Source: Pirellulaceae bacterium (GTDB lineage: Bacteria > Planctomycetota > Planctomycetia > Pirellulales > Pirellulaceae). From it: a stretch of DNA of 64,000 nt. The notes under the pieces are model-generated. The model was given only the letters and a program-made list of their open reading frames with translations. It was not told where the DNA came from and did not search any database. Each line of letters starts with the position of its first letter. Within the stretch, counting starts at the first letter, position 1. The position numbers and the translations under genes are program-made. Where the stretch lies: assembly GCA_026004795.1 (NCBI GenBank), contig BPJV01000001.1, forward strand, positions 62,001 through 126,000, written 5' to 3'. This document shows, in pieces, positions 39,149 through 51,100 of this stretch.

Positions 39149-40198
39149 CTACGCCAGCCTCAAGCACAATTCTTCCAGCGCAAAGGCGGCGCGGCGATCA
39201 TGCGAATGGCTCCCCTTGAGCTTCAGATCGAGCTCCAGCAACCAACGACTGAGCAAGGACGCGCGGTGCAGTCCCATGCGCTTTAATTGGGCCAGTGCCG
39301 TGTCGATTTGATAGGGATAGAACCCTGCCGCTTGGAGCGCTTCCCGCGCGCTGAGACGCCCTCCCGTACGTTTGGCCTGGAGCAGCAAGTGCGCGGCGAT
39401 GCTGTAGCGGCGCAGGCTCCACGCTACCTGTGGAAAGACGGCCAAAGGAGATTCCCCGGCGGCGAGCAAATGGCCCAGATGCCGTAGAGCATCGGTGACG
39501 CGTCCCGCCGCGATGGCATCAGCGATCTCAAAGGCCGTCCGCGTCCTCCAATTGCCCACATTGCGTTTCAACTGCTCATCGCTGATCGTCCCTTTGGCAT
39601 CGGCATACAAGGCAAGTTTGGCCAATTCCTGATCCAACAGCCCACACTCCGTCCCGACGGCATCCAGCACCGTCGTTGCCTGCGTCTGCGTCAGCTTCAG
39701 TCCGTGTTGGCCCTTGCCCCAGTGGATCAGCCATTGTCGCAACTGGCGTTGATCAATCGTCTTGCTCCTGCTGCTGGTCGTCGGCAGACGGCAATCAACC
39801 AGCAGGCCATGCTTGGCAATCCGTTTGCCGAGCGTTGTATTGCCCGGAGCCGTATCGGTGTGGAGCAGCAGCAATGAGTCGGCCACGGCTGAATCGGCCC
39901 ACTGCTCCAACTGCGCACGATACTGCTTGATCAACGTCGCCGCACGAGAAACAACAATACACCGCACCGAATCGGAGAACAGCGACGGGGTAGCTAATTC
40001 ATCGTGGATATCGACCCATGCTGCTTCGTCGCCATCGATCTTGTGTACTTCCGCCGCGTCGATTCCCCAGGCCCCGAGTAGTTGGTCCGTGGTCGCCCCC
40101 GCTAGGAAGGGATCGCCGTAGAGCATGGCCACTCGCGGCCGCTGGCCGACGACTTTTTTTTCCAACAGGATTTCAAAACAATGCAGTGCACTGGCCAT
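39149..40198 (-). CDS. holA: DNA polymerase III, delta subunit
   Basis: A 349-residue clamp-loader delta subunit that opens the sliding clamp during DNA replication. The AAA+-like N-terminal domain begins LYGDPFLAGATTDQLL and contains ATLIKQYRAQLEQWADSA. The conserved DELLQELAKLALYADAKGTI-like stretch is seen here as CGLLDQELAKLALYADA. The C-terminal helical collar follows (AFEIADAIAAGRVTDALRHL). Sequence conservation of holA is generally low, so the call rests on the pattern and length. ATG 40198 was chosen; the frame upstream is not family-like, and no clear ribosome binding site was seen. Confidence 0.85.
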   Translation of the reverse strand: MASALHCFEILLEKKVVGQRPRVAMLYGDPFLAGATTDQLLGAWGIDAAEVHKIDGDEAAWVDIHDELATPSLFSDSVRCIVVSRAATLIKQYRAQLEQWADSAVADSLLLLHTDTAPGNTTLGKRIAKHGLLVDCRLPTTSSRSKTIDQRQLRQWLIHWGKGQHGLKLTQTQATTVLDAVGTECGLLDQELAKLALYADAKGTISDEQLKRNVGNWRTRTAFEIADAIAAGRVTDALRHLGHLLAAGESPLAVFPQVAWSLRRYSIAAHLLLQAKRTGGRLSAREALQAAGFYPYQIDTALAQLKRMGLHRASLLSRWLLELDLKLKGSHSHDRRAAFALEELCLRLA

Positions 40199-40334
40199 GG
40201 GAAAGGTTGCATCCGTGTGGCGTGAGGAACCGGCGAGGTGCCGAGCCTGCCCGAAGGCATTTAGTATCGCCGTAAGAACCAAGTATTCCAACCGCTGTTG
40301 GCCCGTCGCCAAGCTGCCAGTTTGCCCCACCACG

Positions 40335-40379
40335 GCTGTGGCGAGGGTGGCCACAGCGCCTCCCGCAGCCTGCGGGAGG
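40335..40379. terminator. Two adjacent GC-rich hairpins between hemW-like and holA genes
   Basis: GCTGTGGC (40335-40342) pairs with GCCACAGC (40350-40357). Next to it CCTCCCGCAG (40359-40368) pairs with CTGCGGGAGG (40370-40379). They lie in the 270-bp gap between two minus-strand genes. There is no T-tract, so termination is only a possibility; they may instead belong to the small hairpin repeats common in this genome. Confidence 0.4.
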
Positions 40380-40469
40380 GCCCCACGGGTGGGGCAGGTT
40401 GCTCCGGACTTGTCGCCCGGGTTGGCCGGCTCGGGGCGCGTGGCCTAGCGTCCACTTCGTAGGGATCGC

Positions 40470-41669
40470 CTAGGTGCCGGGCTCCAGCAAAGGTGGCCAC
40501 AGAGAGTCGCTAATCACTAAGCCGCGGCGGGTCAGTCGCAGGTGTTGGTCCTCCCGCATCAGCAGCCCCTGTTCGAGAAATCGTGACAGGTGTGGTTCGA
40601 ACAGCGGCTCGACCCCCTCTCCCCATCGCTCATCAAGTCGCCTCAGATCCACACCGTCCAACTGACGCAGCCCAAAAACCAGTTGCTCGCGAATCCATTG
40701 TTCTCGCGTTATCGGCGCGCATTCTTCCCACCAGGGGCGTTCTTGATCGATCCGTCGCAGGTAGGCCACCGTGCTACGATGGTTCACTCGCCGCCAGCCG
40801 ACGATCGGTTCCGCCGACCGGCGCCAGGCGGGCAATTCAGCCGCGGGCAGGAACGCCGCCGCTCCGGCCCCGAACCCCCACCAGAACTCTCCTGTCCAGT
40901 ACGTTTGGTTATGGCGGCAGCGGTTTCCCGGAAGACAGAAGTTGGAAACCTCATAATGGTCCCACCCGACCTGCCCCAGCCGGTCGATGGCCGCCAAGTA
41001 CATCTCCAACTGCCGCTCCTCATCGACCTCGACCAACGCCCCGCGGAGCATGCGACCGTAGAATGCCGAACCGCGTTCGATGGTTAACCCATAGGTCGAA
41101 AGGTGCACCACGCCACTGTCGATCGCCGCATCCAAATCCGCGTGCCAATCTTTTAGGGTCTCTCCAGGGGCGGCGAAGATCAGGTCCAGCGCCACCTCGG
41201 GGAAAATGGCGGTCGCGGTTTCTAGGGCATCGCGTAACTGTTCAGGCGTATGACGGCGTTCAAGCACCTCCAGCTTCCCGCGCGAGAACGATTGTCCACC
41301 AATGCTCAGACGATTCACACCGTATTGCCGCAGCAGCCGCAACTTCTCCTCGGTGCAGTCATTCGGGTTGGCCTCACAGGTGACTTCCGCGTCGTCACGC
41401 AGCGGCAGCCAATGGTGGAGCATGTCCAACAACCGGCAAGTCGCTTCGACGGAAAGCTGAGTGGGGGTACCGCCACCGAGAAACAGCGTGTCGACCTGGC
41501 ATGGTGCCCGCAACGTTGCGGACAGCTCGCGCGCCAATGCGGCCAGGTAGACGCTTTCCAGATCGTCCCGGCCCGCGATAACGGTAAAGTTGCAGTATCC
41601 GCATTTGTGAGCACAGAACGGCACATGAATGTATGCCGCCCGTGGACGAACCATGTCAGGGGATGGCGT
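40470..41669 (-). CDS. hemW: HemW-like radical SAM protein
   Basis: A 399-residue radical SAM protein of the HemW/HemN group, related to the heme chaperone HemW. The [4Fe-4S]-SAM motif CAHKCGYCNF (CX3CX2C) lies close to the N-terminus. The family text LFLGGGTPTQLS, EANPNDCTEEKL, RLSIGGQSF and HYEVSNFCLPGNRCRHNQTYW is clear. The last of these fits HemW better than true coproporphyrinogen dehydrogenase HemN. Length is normal for HemW. ATG 41669 was chosen; an in-frame GTG at 41687 and an ATG at 41654 are alternatives and no strong ribosome binding site decides. Confidence 0.9.
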   Translation of the reverse strand, partial: TPSPDMVRPRAAYIHVPFCAHKCGYCNFTVIAGRDDLESVYLAALARELSATLRAPCQVDTLFLGGGTPTQLSVEATCRLLDMLHHWLPLRDDAEVTCEANPNDCTEEKLRLLRQYGVNRLSIGGQSFSRGKLEVLERRHTPEQLRDALETATAIFPEVALDLIFAAPGETLKDWHADLDAAIDSGVVHLSTYGLTIERGSAFYGRMLRGALVEVDEERQLEMYLAAIDRLGQVGWDHYEVSNFCLPGNRCRHNQTYWTGEFWWGFGAGAAAFLPAAELPAWRRSAEPIVGWRRVNHRSTVAYLRRIDQERPWWEECAPITREQWIREQLVFGLRQLDGVDLRRLDERWGEGVEPLFEPHLSRFLEQGLLMREDQHLRLTRRGLVISDSLWPPLLEPGT

Positions 41670-42153
41670 CATGACAAAACCAACCACAACTGGAAAAGAA
41701 TCTTGCGCTGTCCCTTTCGGATCCCCCGAACTCGGTTTGGCCGTGGCCTGCCACGCTCTTTTGGCAACTTACCACATCGAGACGGGAATCGGAGTGGCAT
41801 GAATATCGCCTCCGGGAATAATAAGGGCGGGCGATGCGGATTGGGACGCCCGCTGTACAATGACTTCCCGCCGGACCCACGTCTGGCACGCCCCCGATCC
41901 AACTGGCGGCCCGTGACGCGTGATGCCGGGCGGGGGAAGAACCCGGATAGCCTCGTCGATGGCAATGAGCTCGAGGGGATGGCCGACCCACGTAATCGCT
42001 GCCGAGCGACAAGGCACAGGGCGTCCCACCATTGGTGGCTTGACGGCGCGATGGCCTGACAGTTGTTGCTGCCCCGAGACCTGGCGGCTTCCCACGCCGC
42101 TCTCCCTATTCGTTTAGTATCCGTATTTCAACATCGTTGACGACTGAGTGCGA
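41670..42153. other. Divergent intergenic region, no gene seen
   Basis: About 480 bp between the divergent hemW-like and purM genes. Overlapping short frames on the minus strand have no recognisable product. Promoters for both genes must lie here but none was clear enough to mark. Confidence 0.45.
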
Positions 42154-43221
42154 ATGAGCCGTTTAACTTATAAGGACAGCGGGGTTGATCTGGAAGTCTA
42201 TGAACAAGCGATGCAGCGCCTGCCTCACTGGATGCACCGTACGCACAGCCCTCGGGTGATGCGCCTCGACGGTGGATTCGCCGGACTGTTTCGCCTCGAC
42301 TTCGACAATCCCCTTTTCGCCCGCAACTACCAAGAACCGATCCTCGTCTCGGGCACCGACGGCGTGGGAACGAAACTGAAGGTGGCTCAAATGGCCGAGC
42401 GGCATGATACCGTGGGCATCGACCTGGTGGCCATGTGTGTCAACGACATCCTCTGTTGCGGTGCCGAACCCCTGTTCTTCCTCGATTACGTCGCCATGGG
42501 ACGGGACCAACCGGTCTTGCTCGAACAGATCGTCAAAGGCATCAGCGATGGTTGCCTGCAAGCCGATTGTGCTTTGTTAGGCGGCGAAACGGCGATTATG
42601 CCCGACCTGTACCAACCCGACGATTACGACCTGGCCGGCTTCTGCGTCGGCGTGGTGGAGAAGAAGCAGTTGATTACCGGAGCGCAGATCGCTCCCGACG
42701 ATATCGTCATCGGTATCGCATCCTCCGGCTTTCACTCCAACGGTTACAGTCTTCTGCGCAAAGCAGTGTTTTCCCATGCGGGACTATCCATCGAGACACC
42801 GATCGAAGAATTGCAAACCACCGTCGGCGATCTGTTGCTCACACCGACCCAAATCTATGTTGATGTCGTGCGCCGCGTGCTGAATCATTACAAGGTCAAG
42901 TCGGTCGTGCACGGCATCGCCCACATCACCGGCGGCGGTCTCTTGGAGAATACCCAGCGCATCTTGCCCGAGAAGGTCGATCTCGTTTTCGATGCGCAAG
43001 CGTGGGAGGTTCCTGCCCCCTTTCAATGGTTGCAGCGCGTGGCGGACATCGATACGGCGGAGATGTATCGGGTGTTCAACATGGGAATTGGTCTGGCATT
43101 GATCGTCAGCCCCTACTACGCGCGATCCATTGCCGACATGGTCCAGGCATGTGGACTACAATGTTGGTCCATCGGTCACGCAGTCGTGGGGGAGGGGAAG
43201 AGTCGCTGGAAGGAGGCCTAG
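42154..43221 (+). CDS. purM: Phosphoribosylformylglycinamidine cyclo-ligase
   Basis: A 355-residue AIR synthetase, fifth step of de novo purine synthesis. It opens [16 protein letters not shown], the hallmark start. ATP-binding and catalytic text includes [70 protein letters not shown] and [11 protein letters not shown]. Length is normal. ATG 42154 was taken as the start; a GTG two codons upstream is also possible. It ends 50 bp before a sulfatase with no functional link. Confidence 0.96.
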   Translation: MSRLTYKDSGVDLEVYEQAMQRLPHWMHRTHSPRVMRLDGGFAGLFRLDFDNPLFARNYQEPILVSGTDGVGTKLKVAQMAERHDTVGIDLVAMCVNDILCCGAEPLFFLDYVAMGRDQPVLLEQIVKGISDGCLQADCALLGGETAIMPDLYQPDDYDLAGFCVGVVEKKQLITGAQIAPDDIVIGIASSGFHSNGYSLLRKAVFSHAGLSIETPIEELQTTVGDLLLTPTQIYVDVVRRVLNHYKVKSVVHGIAHITGGGLLENTQRILPEKVDLVFDAQAWEVPAPFQWLQRVADIDTAEMYRVFNMGIGLALIVSPYYARSIADMVQACGLQCWSIGHAVVGEGKSRWKEA

Positions 43222-43271
43222 ATTGCCTGTCATCGATCGCCAGAACATCTTGATCGCGACGGAGTGGAACA

Positions 43272-44906
43272 ATGGTACAGATCACGTGGCGGCCAACGTT
43301 CATCCCTGCTCGCTGTGCTCGGCGGTTCGCAATGGCGGCCATCGTCTGCCTGGTGATTTTTGGTGGAGCCGTGGGGGTTCGGGCCGATTCTCGCCCCAAC
43401 ATCGTCATGGTGTTTGCCGACGATTGGGGCCGATATGCCAGCGTGTATGGGAAACTGGAACCAGGAGGTCCATCGGACCTCGTCCACACGCCGAACTTCG
43501 ACCGGCTGGCCCGCGAAGGTGTGTTGTTCACGCAGGCGTACGTCAACGCTCCGTCCTGCACTCCCTGCCGCAGTTCGCTGTTGTCCGGTCAGTATTTCTG
43601 GCGGACGGGGTTGGGGGCCATCCTGCAAGGTGCGGTATGGGATGAGACCATTCCTACCTACCCCTTACTGCTGGAAAAAGCCGGCTATCGCATCGGCCAC
43701 ACCTACAAAGTGTGGAGTCCCGGGACGCCGGCCGATGCGCCGCACGGCGGCAAGCGGACCGCATTCAATCAAGCGGGACGCAAGTTCAATGGGTTTTCCC
43801 AGTTTGTCGAACGAGCGGATGATCGAGAAGCAGCGAAGGCCGAACTGCTGGACGAGGTACGCCAGAACTTCATCCGCTTTCTCGAGGACGGTGATGCGAG
43901 CCAGCCGTTTTGCTACTGGTTCGGCCCCACCAACTGCCACCGCAAATGGGTGCAAGGGTCGGGCAAGCGGCACTGGGGATTGGATCCGGATGACTTGCAG
44001 GGAAAGCTTCCCGCCTTCTTGCCCGATGTTCCCATGGTTCGCGAAGACTTCTGCGACTATTTGGGAGAAGTCCAAGCCTTCGATGCCGCGCTGGGAGTCC
44101 TCCTCGACGAACTCGATCGACGGGGATTGTCGAACAACACGATGGTGGTAGTCAGTGGTGACCATGGGATTCCCGGTGTTCCTCGCGGGAAGTGCAACCT
44201 GTACGATCTCGGCACCCGCGTGCCGCTTGTGGTGCGCTGGCCAGGTGTCGCCGGTTCGGGCCTGGTCGTCGACGATTTTGTCTGCCTTCCTGATTTGGCG
44301 CCCACGTTCCTCGAAGCCGCCGGTCTGACACCACCGCAGGTGATGACCGGCCGCAGCTTGCTACCGGTATTGAAAGCGCGACGATCGGGCACGGTCGATC
44401 CAACTCGCGATGCAGTGATCGTGGGACGCGAACGGCATGTGGCCGCCGCCCGGTCAGGAAACCTACCTTATCCGCAGCGTGCGATTCGCACGGCCAGGTT
44501 CCTCTACATTCGCAATTTCCATCCGGAACGCTATCCGATGGGAGAAGCTCCTGGTTTCGGGTTGCCCGACGGCCCGATGCCCAGTTTCGAACTGTTGCGC
44601 GACAACACGATGTGCGCTTTCGCCGATCTGGACGCCAGTCCCACCAAGGCATGGATGCTTACGAATGTTCACCAAGAGAACGTTCGCTGGTTGGTACAGC
44701 TAACCCTGGGCTTGCGTCCTGGCGAGGAGCTCTACGACATCGTGGCCGATCCCGACTGCATGCGCAACCTGGCCAACGCTCCGGAGTTTGCCGCCATCCA
44801 AGAGGAGTTGCGTGAGCGTTTGATGCATGTCCTGCAGGAGACCGCAGACCCTCGCGTCGTCGAGGATCCGGTCCGCTACGAAATGCCTCCCTTCGCTGGA
44901 AAATAG
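43272..44906 (+). CDS. Secreted sulfatase with CTPCR formylglycine motif
   Basis: A 544-residue sulfatase, closest in feel to the N-sulfoglucosamine sulfohydrolase-like branch. A signal peptide ends near residue 38 (GAVGVRADS). Metal-binding text [13 protein letters not shown] follows. The maturation site is CTPCR with the modified Cys96, in [14 protein letters not shown]; the fourth position is Cys instead of the common Ser, which the core pattern CxPxR tolerates. [20 protein letters not shown] near 300 carries the second metal-binding Asp-His. GGAG lies upstream of ATG 43272. Like the other sulfatase it stands alone. Confidence 0.9.
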   Translation: MVQITWRPTFIPARCARRFAMAAIVCLVIFGGAVGVRADSRPNIVMVFADDWGRYASVYGKLEPGGPSDLVHTPNFDRLAREGVLFTQAYVNAPSCTPCRSSLLSGQYFWRTGLGAILQGAVWDETIPTYPLLLEKAGYRIGHTYKVWSPGTPADAPHGGKRTAFNQAGRKFNGFSQFVERADDREAAKAELLDEVRQNFIRFLEDGDASQPFCYWFGPTNCHRKWVQGSGKRHWGLDPDDLQGKLPAFLPDVPMVREDFCDYLGEVQAFDAALGVLLDELDRRGLSNNTMVVVSGDHGIPGVPRGKCNLYDLGTRVPLVVRWPGVAGSGLVVDDFVCLPDLAPTFLEAAGLTPPQVMTGRSLLPVLKARRSGTVDPTRDAVIVGRERHVAAARSGNLPYPQRAIRTARFLYIRNFHPERYPMGEAPGFGLPDGPMPSFELLRDNTMCAFADLDASPTKAWMLTNVHQENVRWLVQLTLGLRPGEELYDIVADPDCMRNLANAPEFAAIQEELRERLMHVLQETADPRVVEDPVRYEMPPFAGK

Positions 44907-45172
44907 ACAGTCATCGAGGCGCGACCGCCGCCGGCTCGACGACGAAATTGGAACGCGGGTCCGGCCGTCGGATCGCTTGGCGGAGCAAATGTTCGCCGGT
45001 GTCCCTATCGCGTCCCCTACCCCGCAAGCGACCAACGGGGTGACCGAAGAATGGTTCCCAACAGTTGGACGTACCACGGTAGCCTCTTCTTCGGCACGGG
45101 AAGGATGGATGTCCGACACAGCACCATGGAGGGGGATATGCCAAGCCGACATCCGCGGCAGCCAGGATGCCT

Positions 45173-48100
45173 TTAGTCACGGGACTCGGTGACTTGGCAG
45201 TCGAAATCCGCCGAATTACCACGAAGCTCGGGAGCGTAGACGCCCTCGATTTTCGCCGGCAAAGCCGTGAAGGTCCCGGGAGTCTCGGCGCGGAGCCGGT
45301 ACCGGATCACGTGCTGACCGTGAGGCAGGGATTCCACGAAGAATTGGCTTCGATCGTCACGCAACTGTCGGTAGGTGAACAGGCTGCCCTCCCATCGATA
45401 GCCGCTGACGGTGTCGACCAACTCCAAACCGGCCGCGTGGGGAGCGTCGATCATCAAGTACTCGTAATCGTTCTTGCCGCTGACCAGCAATTCCACCTCG
45501 AGCAATTGCCCAGCGGCGATCGGCGTCTGCTCGTCGATCCGTTGGCGGCGAAATTCCGCTGAACTTCCGCGGATCGGCCGGCCCCGTACACCCACCAGTT
45601 CGATCGGGTCTTCCGTGGGGTGGAGTGCATAGACGTGGCGGTGCACCGTCACCTCCAATCCTGCTGGCTCGATCTCTTCCTCCAGCGTGAACAGGGACAG
45701 GTAGCCATTCCAATACCAACTCCCACTCCCGGACCGCCGACGAAGCTCGAGTACGTGATCGCCACTGCCGATCGCCCGGCCGGTCACTTCAACCGTATTG
45801 TCGAGCGCCCACAGATCCTGAGGGGAAAACTCGATCGTCTGCAACCGCTTGCCGTCGAGCATCACCTCCACGACGCCCGACGCTTGCACTTCGTTGCTTT
45901 GGCGCAAGTACTCGTTCAGCGCTTCAAGCACCATCGCCGTATCACGCGTACTGCGCCAATAGGAGGCGTGTTGGCGATTGTTGAGCAAGTATTTGACCAG
46001 ACGGGAGGCATTCTCATTTTGTGGATCGACGATTGCCAGAAGCTTCAGGTACACGGCCATCGCTTCGATATCGTTGTTGAACCAGACCCACCATGCCGAG
46101 CTGGGAAGGCGCAGATAGGCCGTTTCATTTTCCACGTCGCTGACCAAGAACTGCTCGACATTCCTGCGCAGCATGTCGCGCTGTTCGACCAGGTCTCGAT
46201 CATGAGCGGATAACGCCAGTAGGGTCATGCCCAACGCTCCTAGATGCTGGCGATTCCTGTACAACAGTTCAAACATCTCATCATTCCACCGATCACCAAG
46301 AGCCAGTACGTGGAATACCAATGCGTCGATGGGTGCCGGAACGGACGTGGCCTTCTTTTGCGGAGCCTCCGGTTCTCTCAATCGCCGCAACCGTTCCTGC
46401 TGGAAGGTATTCAGCCAATCGAGCCCCCGGTCGATGGCATCCGGAACCACCGGTGCACCATGCGCGCGGGCGAGCAATAAACCTCGGACAACCATCGCCG
46501 TCATGTGCGCCGACGACGTTCCGTAAGTTCCGGGGAACCATGCCCAACCACCATCTGCCTGTTGGGCGTCAGTAAGCCGATCGACACCAAAGTGGACCAA
46601 TTGCTCGATCGCTGCCTCACTGAACACGATATCGGCGACCGTTTCCGTCGGTATTGCTGGGGTGTTACGCGGTGCACCCGGTAGTTGCTGGGCATTGAAG
46701 TTCGGTAGGGGCGTCCCGTCGGCGCGATGCGGCGCCTCAATGCCCAACTGGCGAAACGTACGGTGCATTAGCAGCGCAGGGAGGAAGCGATTGAGGATCT
46801 GCTCGTTATTCTCCGCATCGATCGTCAGCAGACTGGGAAGACTATCGACGGCGGCCAGCGCCAACGAGGGGCTGAGCCGTACGATCAACTGGGTCGTCTC
46901 CTCATGCCGGTCTACCGGGACCGTGAACTGGAACTGGCTGGTTTCCTGCCGAGGGCGAAGCGTCCCGGCCCAGCTATGCATCACCTCAGCCCCGTGGACG
47001 GAGATCGGCAAGGTCGATTCGGTCGCGTCGGCCAGCGAATCACTGCGGGCGATCACCCGCAACGTCACCTTTCCTGCCGCCAATGCTCGGCATTTCCAAT
47101 CGATGCGCCCCATACCACCGCCATCGATATCGATCACCTGCCGGGCCGCTGCATCGTTCAGCAATTCAAGGTAGGGTGCACCATCGATCTCCAACTGTAC
47201 CTCGACATGCTGGGGGCGAGATGTCTCGTTATGCACGATCGCCGAAACGACCACTTCGTCTCTCTCCACCAGGAATCGCGGCGTGATCAGGCGTACCATG
47301 AGCTCTTTGCGCGTCACCGCGTGGGCCTGTGCGGTGGCGACGCGCACCCCCGAGGAGACCGCCCAGCTTCGCAACGTCCAGCCGGTTAGATTCTCCGGCC
47401 ATTGGAATTGAAAATCGGCGTTGCCATCAGCATCGGTGTTCACTCCTGCTGCCCAGTAGGCGGTATCGGCGAACTGACGGCGCACGGCTACTTCCGTACT
47501 GCTTGCCACGGCATCCGCGGCCATCGGCGCGGCAACGGCCATCTTGTCATCGGCCGCGAATCCCCGGGCCGCCTCCATCATCACACCGCCGCCCAACCTC
47601 GCCTGGGCGAATACCATGCCGCGACCGCGCATGGCGGCGTTATCAGCGGCTCGTTTCCGCACCGGTCGGCCTTCCAATAGGTCCATGTCGTCGGCCAAGC
47701 GATCCCCAAAAACTCCTAACGTCTGCCAGGCCGGTTCCGACCGCAATCGAACGGAGGAATTCCAGTTGTCGGCCGAGTGCATCTGTCGTGGATGATGATC
47801 ACGCTTCCATTTCCAAAAATAGGCGCGAATATCGGGTGGCATGACATCCTTTCCGATCGATTCCAATGATCGATCGTAGGCGGCCAAGACCACGCTTCCT
47901 TGCACGGGGCGCCCCTCTTCATCGCGCAACCGCAACTTGACCTGGGCCGTCTCACCGGGGGCATACGAGGCCTTATCCGTTTCGATCTCCATTTGCAATG
48001 CCCGTTCGGCCGGGGGCACAGGAATGTTTCGCGTACGCACATGCACTTGGCCATCGGCGACGGTATACGCTTCGACAAAGAAGTTCGGCTGGTCCGCGCT

Positions 48101-51100
48101 GGTGATATCGATGGACACGGACGCTGTCTTGCCCTGTAATCGCATGACGATCGGATCGGGATAGATTCCATCGCGAGGACGCACGAAGAGTACTACGGTA
48201 GCATCGTTGTGTTCTGTGGCGATGAGCAGTTCGGCGGTATCCCCAACTCGGTATTCCGGTTTGTCGGGGATCAATTCCAGCGCGTCGAATCGCCAGTCTT
48301 CGTCCGTGTTCTGTTCGCCGCGAACGACGAAGATGTGTCCCCCTTCCACTTCACGGCCCTGGGAATCAATCAATCGCAACCGCGCGCGGAATTGTCCTGC
48401 CTGGGGCAAAAACAGCCCGTGCTCGATGCGTCCCTCCTCGTCGGTGGCCACCTCCCAACTGTCGACCGGCCGTTCGACCAGATGGCGTTGCGCGTCGTAA
48501 GTGATTTGCAGCAGATCGAGTTTCCCTGTCGCTGTGACCGGATGCCCATCGGGCGTCCGGACCCACGCCTCGATCTCCGCGCGTTGCCCCACGCGATAAT
48601 GTCCGCGGTCGGTCCAGGCATAGATGCGGAAGGGTTGGCGAGCGGCGATGATCTCCGTCTGCCCGCTGACCGTCCGTCGGGAAAGATCACGGACATCGAC
48701 ATGGACGGTATAGCGATGGTCGTACTGCTCACCGAACAAAGCTTTGGCTTGTGCTGAATCGATTTCGATGGTGGCTTGCCCTTCCGCATTCAAGGACACG
48801 ATTTTCTCCATTACCACCTCCGGCGGCCCTCCCCATCGCTCGGGAATCCACGGCGGAGGAGGAGCTACGCAACCGTGCCAGCGGTTCCATGTCGGATGCC
48901 AAACCGAGTCGGACCAAATCCACCAATATCCCGGGCCGTACAGCCAATCGAATGGGCGAGGTGGATACCAGTTCGCTTGATGCTCAGCCCGCGTCACCCG
49001 AACGTGGGCCGTTCCACCGGCTACCGGACTGCCGAAATAGTACTTCGCTTCGATACGGGCCTTGATCGTCTCGCCAAGGGCCACTGGTTTTTCCGGCGCG
49101 TGGAGGAACACCTCGAACTCGGGCTTCCGATATTCCTCGACCCGGAAACTTAAATTGCAGGGTACCGAGCGCCACTGCTGCGATCGCAGCCCCGATCGTC
49201 GCCGCCCCAGTTGACGTGGCGCACGCGAAGAAGCCGCCGACGGCAACCAACCTTGCACCTCGACACGGTAACGTCCCAGCGTGCTCGTAGTCGCCAACGG
49301 CACTTCCAACTGCACGGCGGCCCAGTTGTCGGTCCGCGTTTCTGTTTGAAAAATCGGCTCGTTGCGCGGATCATAAACGGTGACACGCACAGGCTGGTCC
49401 TTTAAAAGGCCTGACGGTTCGTCCCCATAGGTTGCGTGCGCCAACCAGAATTGTGCATGCACCGTCTCACCAGGGCGGTAAAGCGGCCGATCACTTACTC
49501 CGAAGGACTTTACCTGTCGTTCAACCTCTCTCCCGCGGTCGACTCCGCGCCACTGCCCGCCCCAGCCGCTCAGCACGGCTGGAGCTCCCTCGGCCGACCA
49601 GGCGACTGCCAACCACTGGTACTCGCGATCGAGGGCGAGGTGCACTTTGCCTTGGGCGTCGGTGTGCCTGGCCAGTTCACGCGTCTCCGTCCTGCGAGAA
49701 CGGTCACCGGTGTACCGCCAGCCGAAAAGCTCGACCGTCGCCCCAGCCACCGGAGTTCCAGCGGCCGCATCGAGCACCACGAACAACGTCCCCGAGGCTT
49801 GCGGAGTGGCGACCAGTACAACCTCCTGCGACCACACCAATTGCCGGATTGTGTGGCTTGCATCCTCCGCTTCGTTGTTCAGCTGCGCGTCGACCACGTA
49901 CAATCCGCCTTGCTCAAACGTATGCTCGATGTCGACGCGCTTGTCCCAATGGTTTGGCCGCGGCTCCAGGTCCGTAGTCCAGGTGATCGGCGGCGATGAA
50001 AGATAACGGTTGGGCGCCAGATCCTGAAAAACGCTGACGGGATTGCTCAGTTCGGGCGGGCTGATGTCCGGCCGGCCGACGAATCCGCGGGTTTGCCCGG
50101 GAACAAACTCACGTACGTGCTGTTTGAAATCGCGCAACAACAGCCGAAAATCGACAGGCCGTGCAGTGAACTTCGCTCGTGTCGCATTACGGAATAGCAG
50201 ACTCATCGTTGTCGGCTGCGCGGCGACAGCGGGTGGAGTGGGCTCCAAGATGCCTCGCGGCTGCTGGATGTCATTCAGCAGCGATTGGGCACTAAAGTGT
50301 AAATTACCGTCAGGGAATCGTGCCAACAATGCCTTCAGCTCCTCGGCCGCCTGCGGGTACTGCCGTCGATTGAGATAGACTTGGACGACTTGCCAGTGAG
50401 CCGACTCGGCCAACTGCGGGTCGCCCAAGGCGGCCACACGACGAAAGAGTGGCAAATGATGATAGTCCTCCGGGAGCGTGAATCGCCGTACTCCATCGGC
50501 CAAACGGGCGATCGTCTCCTCGTCGGCAAGCGTATGAACAGCCAAGATGCCAGTATTGAGCTCCTCATCCTGGCTGATGGTCAACGGACGCCACCACTGT
50601 TCTGCCAGTGTCTGCACGCCGAACTGACCGTGCACGAACGTGCCCCACTTCATGAGCACGTCCGCAGCCACCGTCGGCTGCTCAACAGCACGCTGAATCG
50701 ACCACCTCAACCGCTCTCCATCCGATTGCGCAGCGTCCCAGCTCTCTGGCGCGGCATACAAGACCGGATGGCCCTGCTCGTCGACCGGTGCACGGCTGGT
50801 GGGATAACTTTGCTGCAGCGCCAGATCCAGGTAGTTCGGCTCTGCCGACAGATCGGTCCGCGTTTGCAAACGCCACGAATGCTGATCCTCGCGCCCCATC
50901 AGCAAGGCGTCGACGAACGTGGCGAGAATCTTGGCCTGAACCGGATCGGAGCTCGCGCTTTCCGCCGCAGCCTCAACCGCTTGGCGAGCCGCGTCCAACC
51001 ATTTGAGCGCCAGCAGTCGATCCTGCTCGACGGTGTTGATAAAAATGCCGTGCACTCCACCGCGGCCCCCGGTGCCGCGCCGGAATTGCTGGTTGAAAAC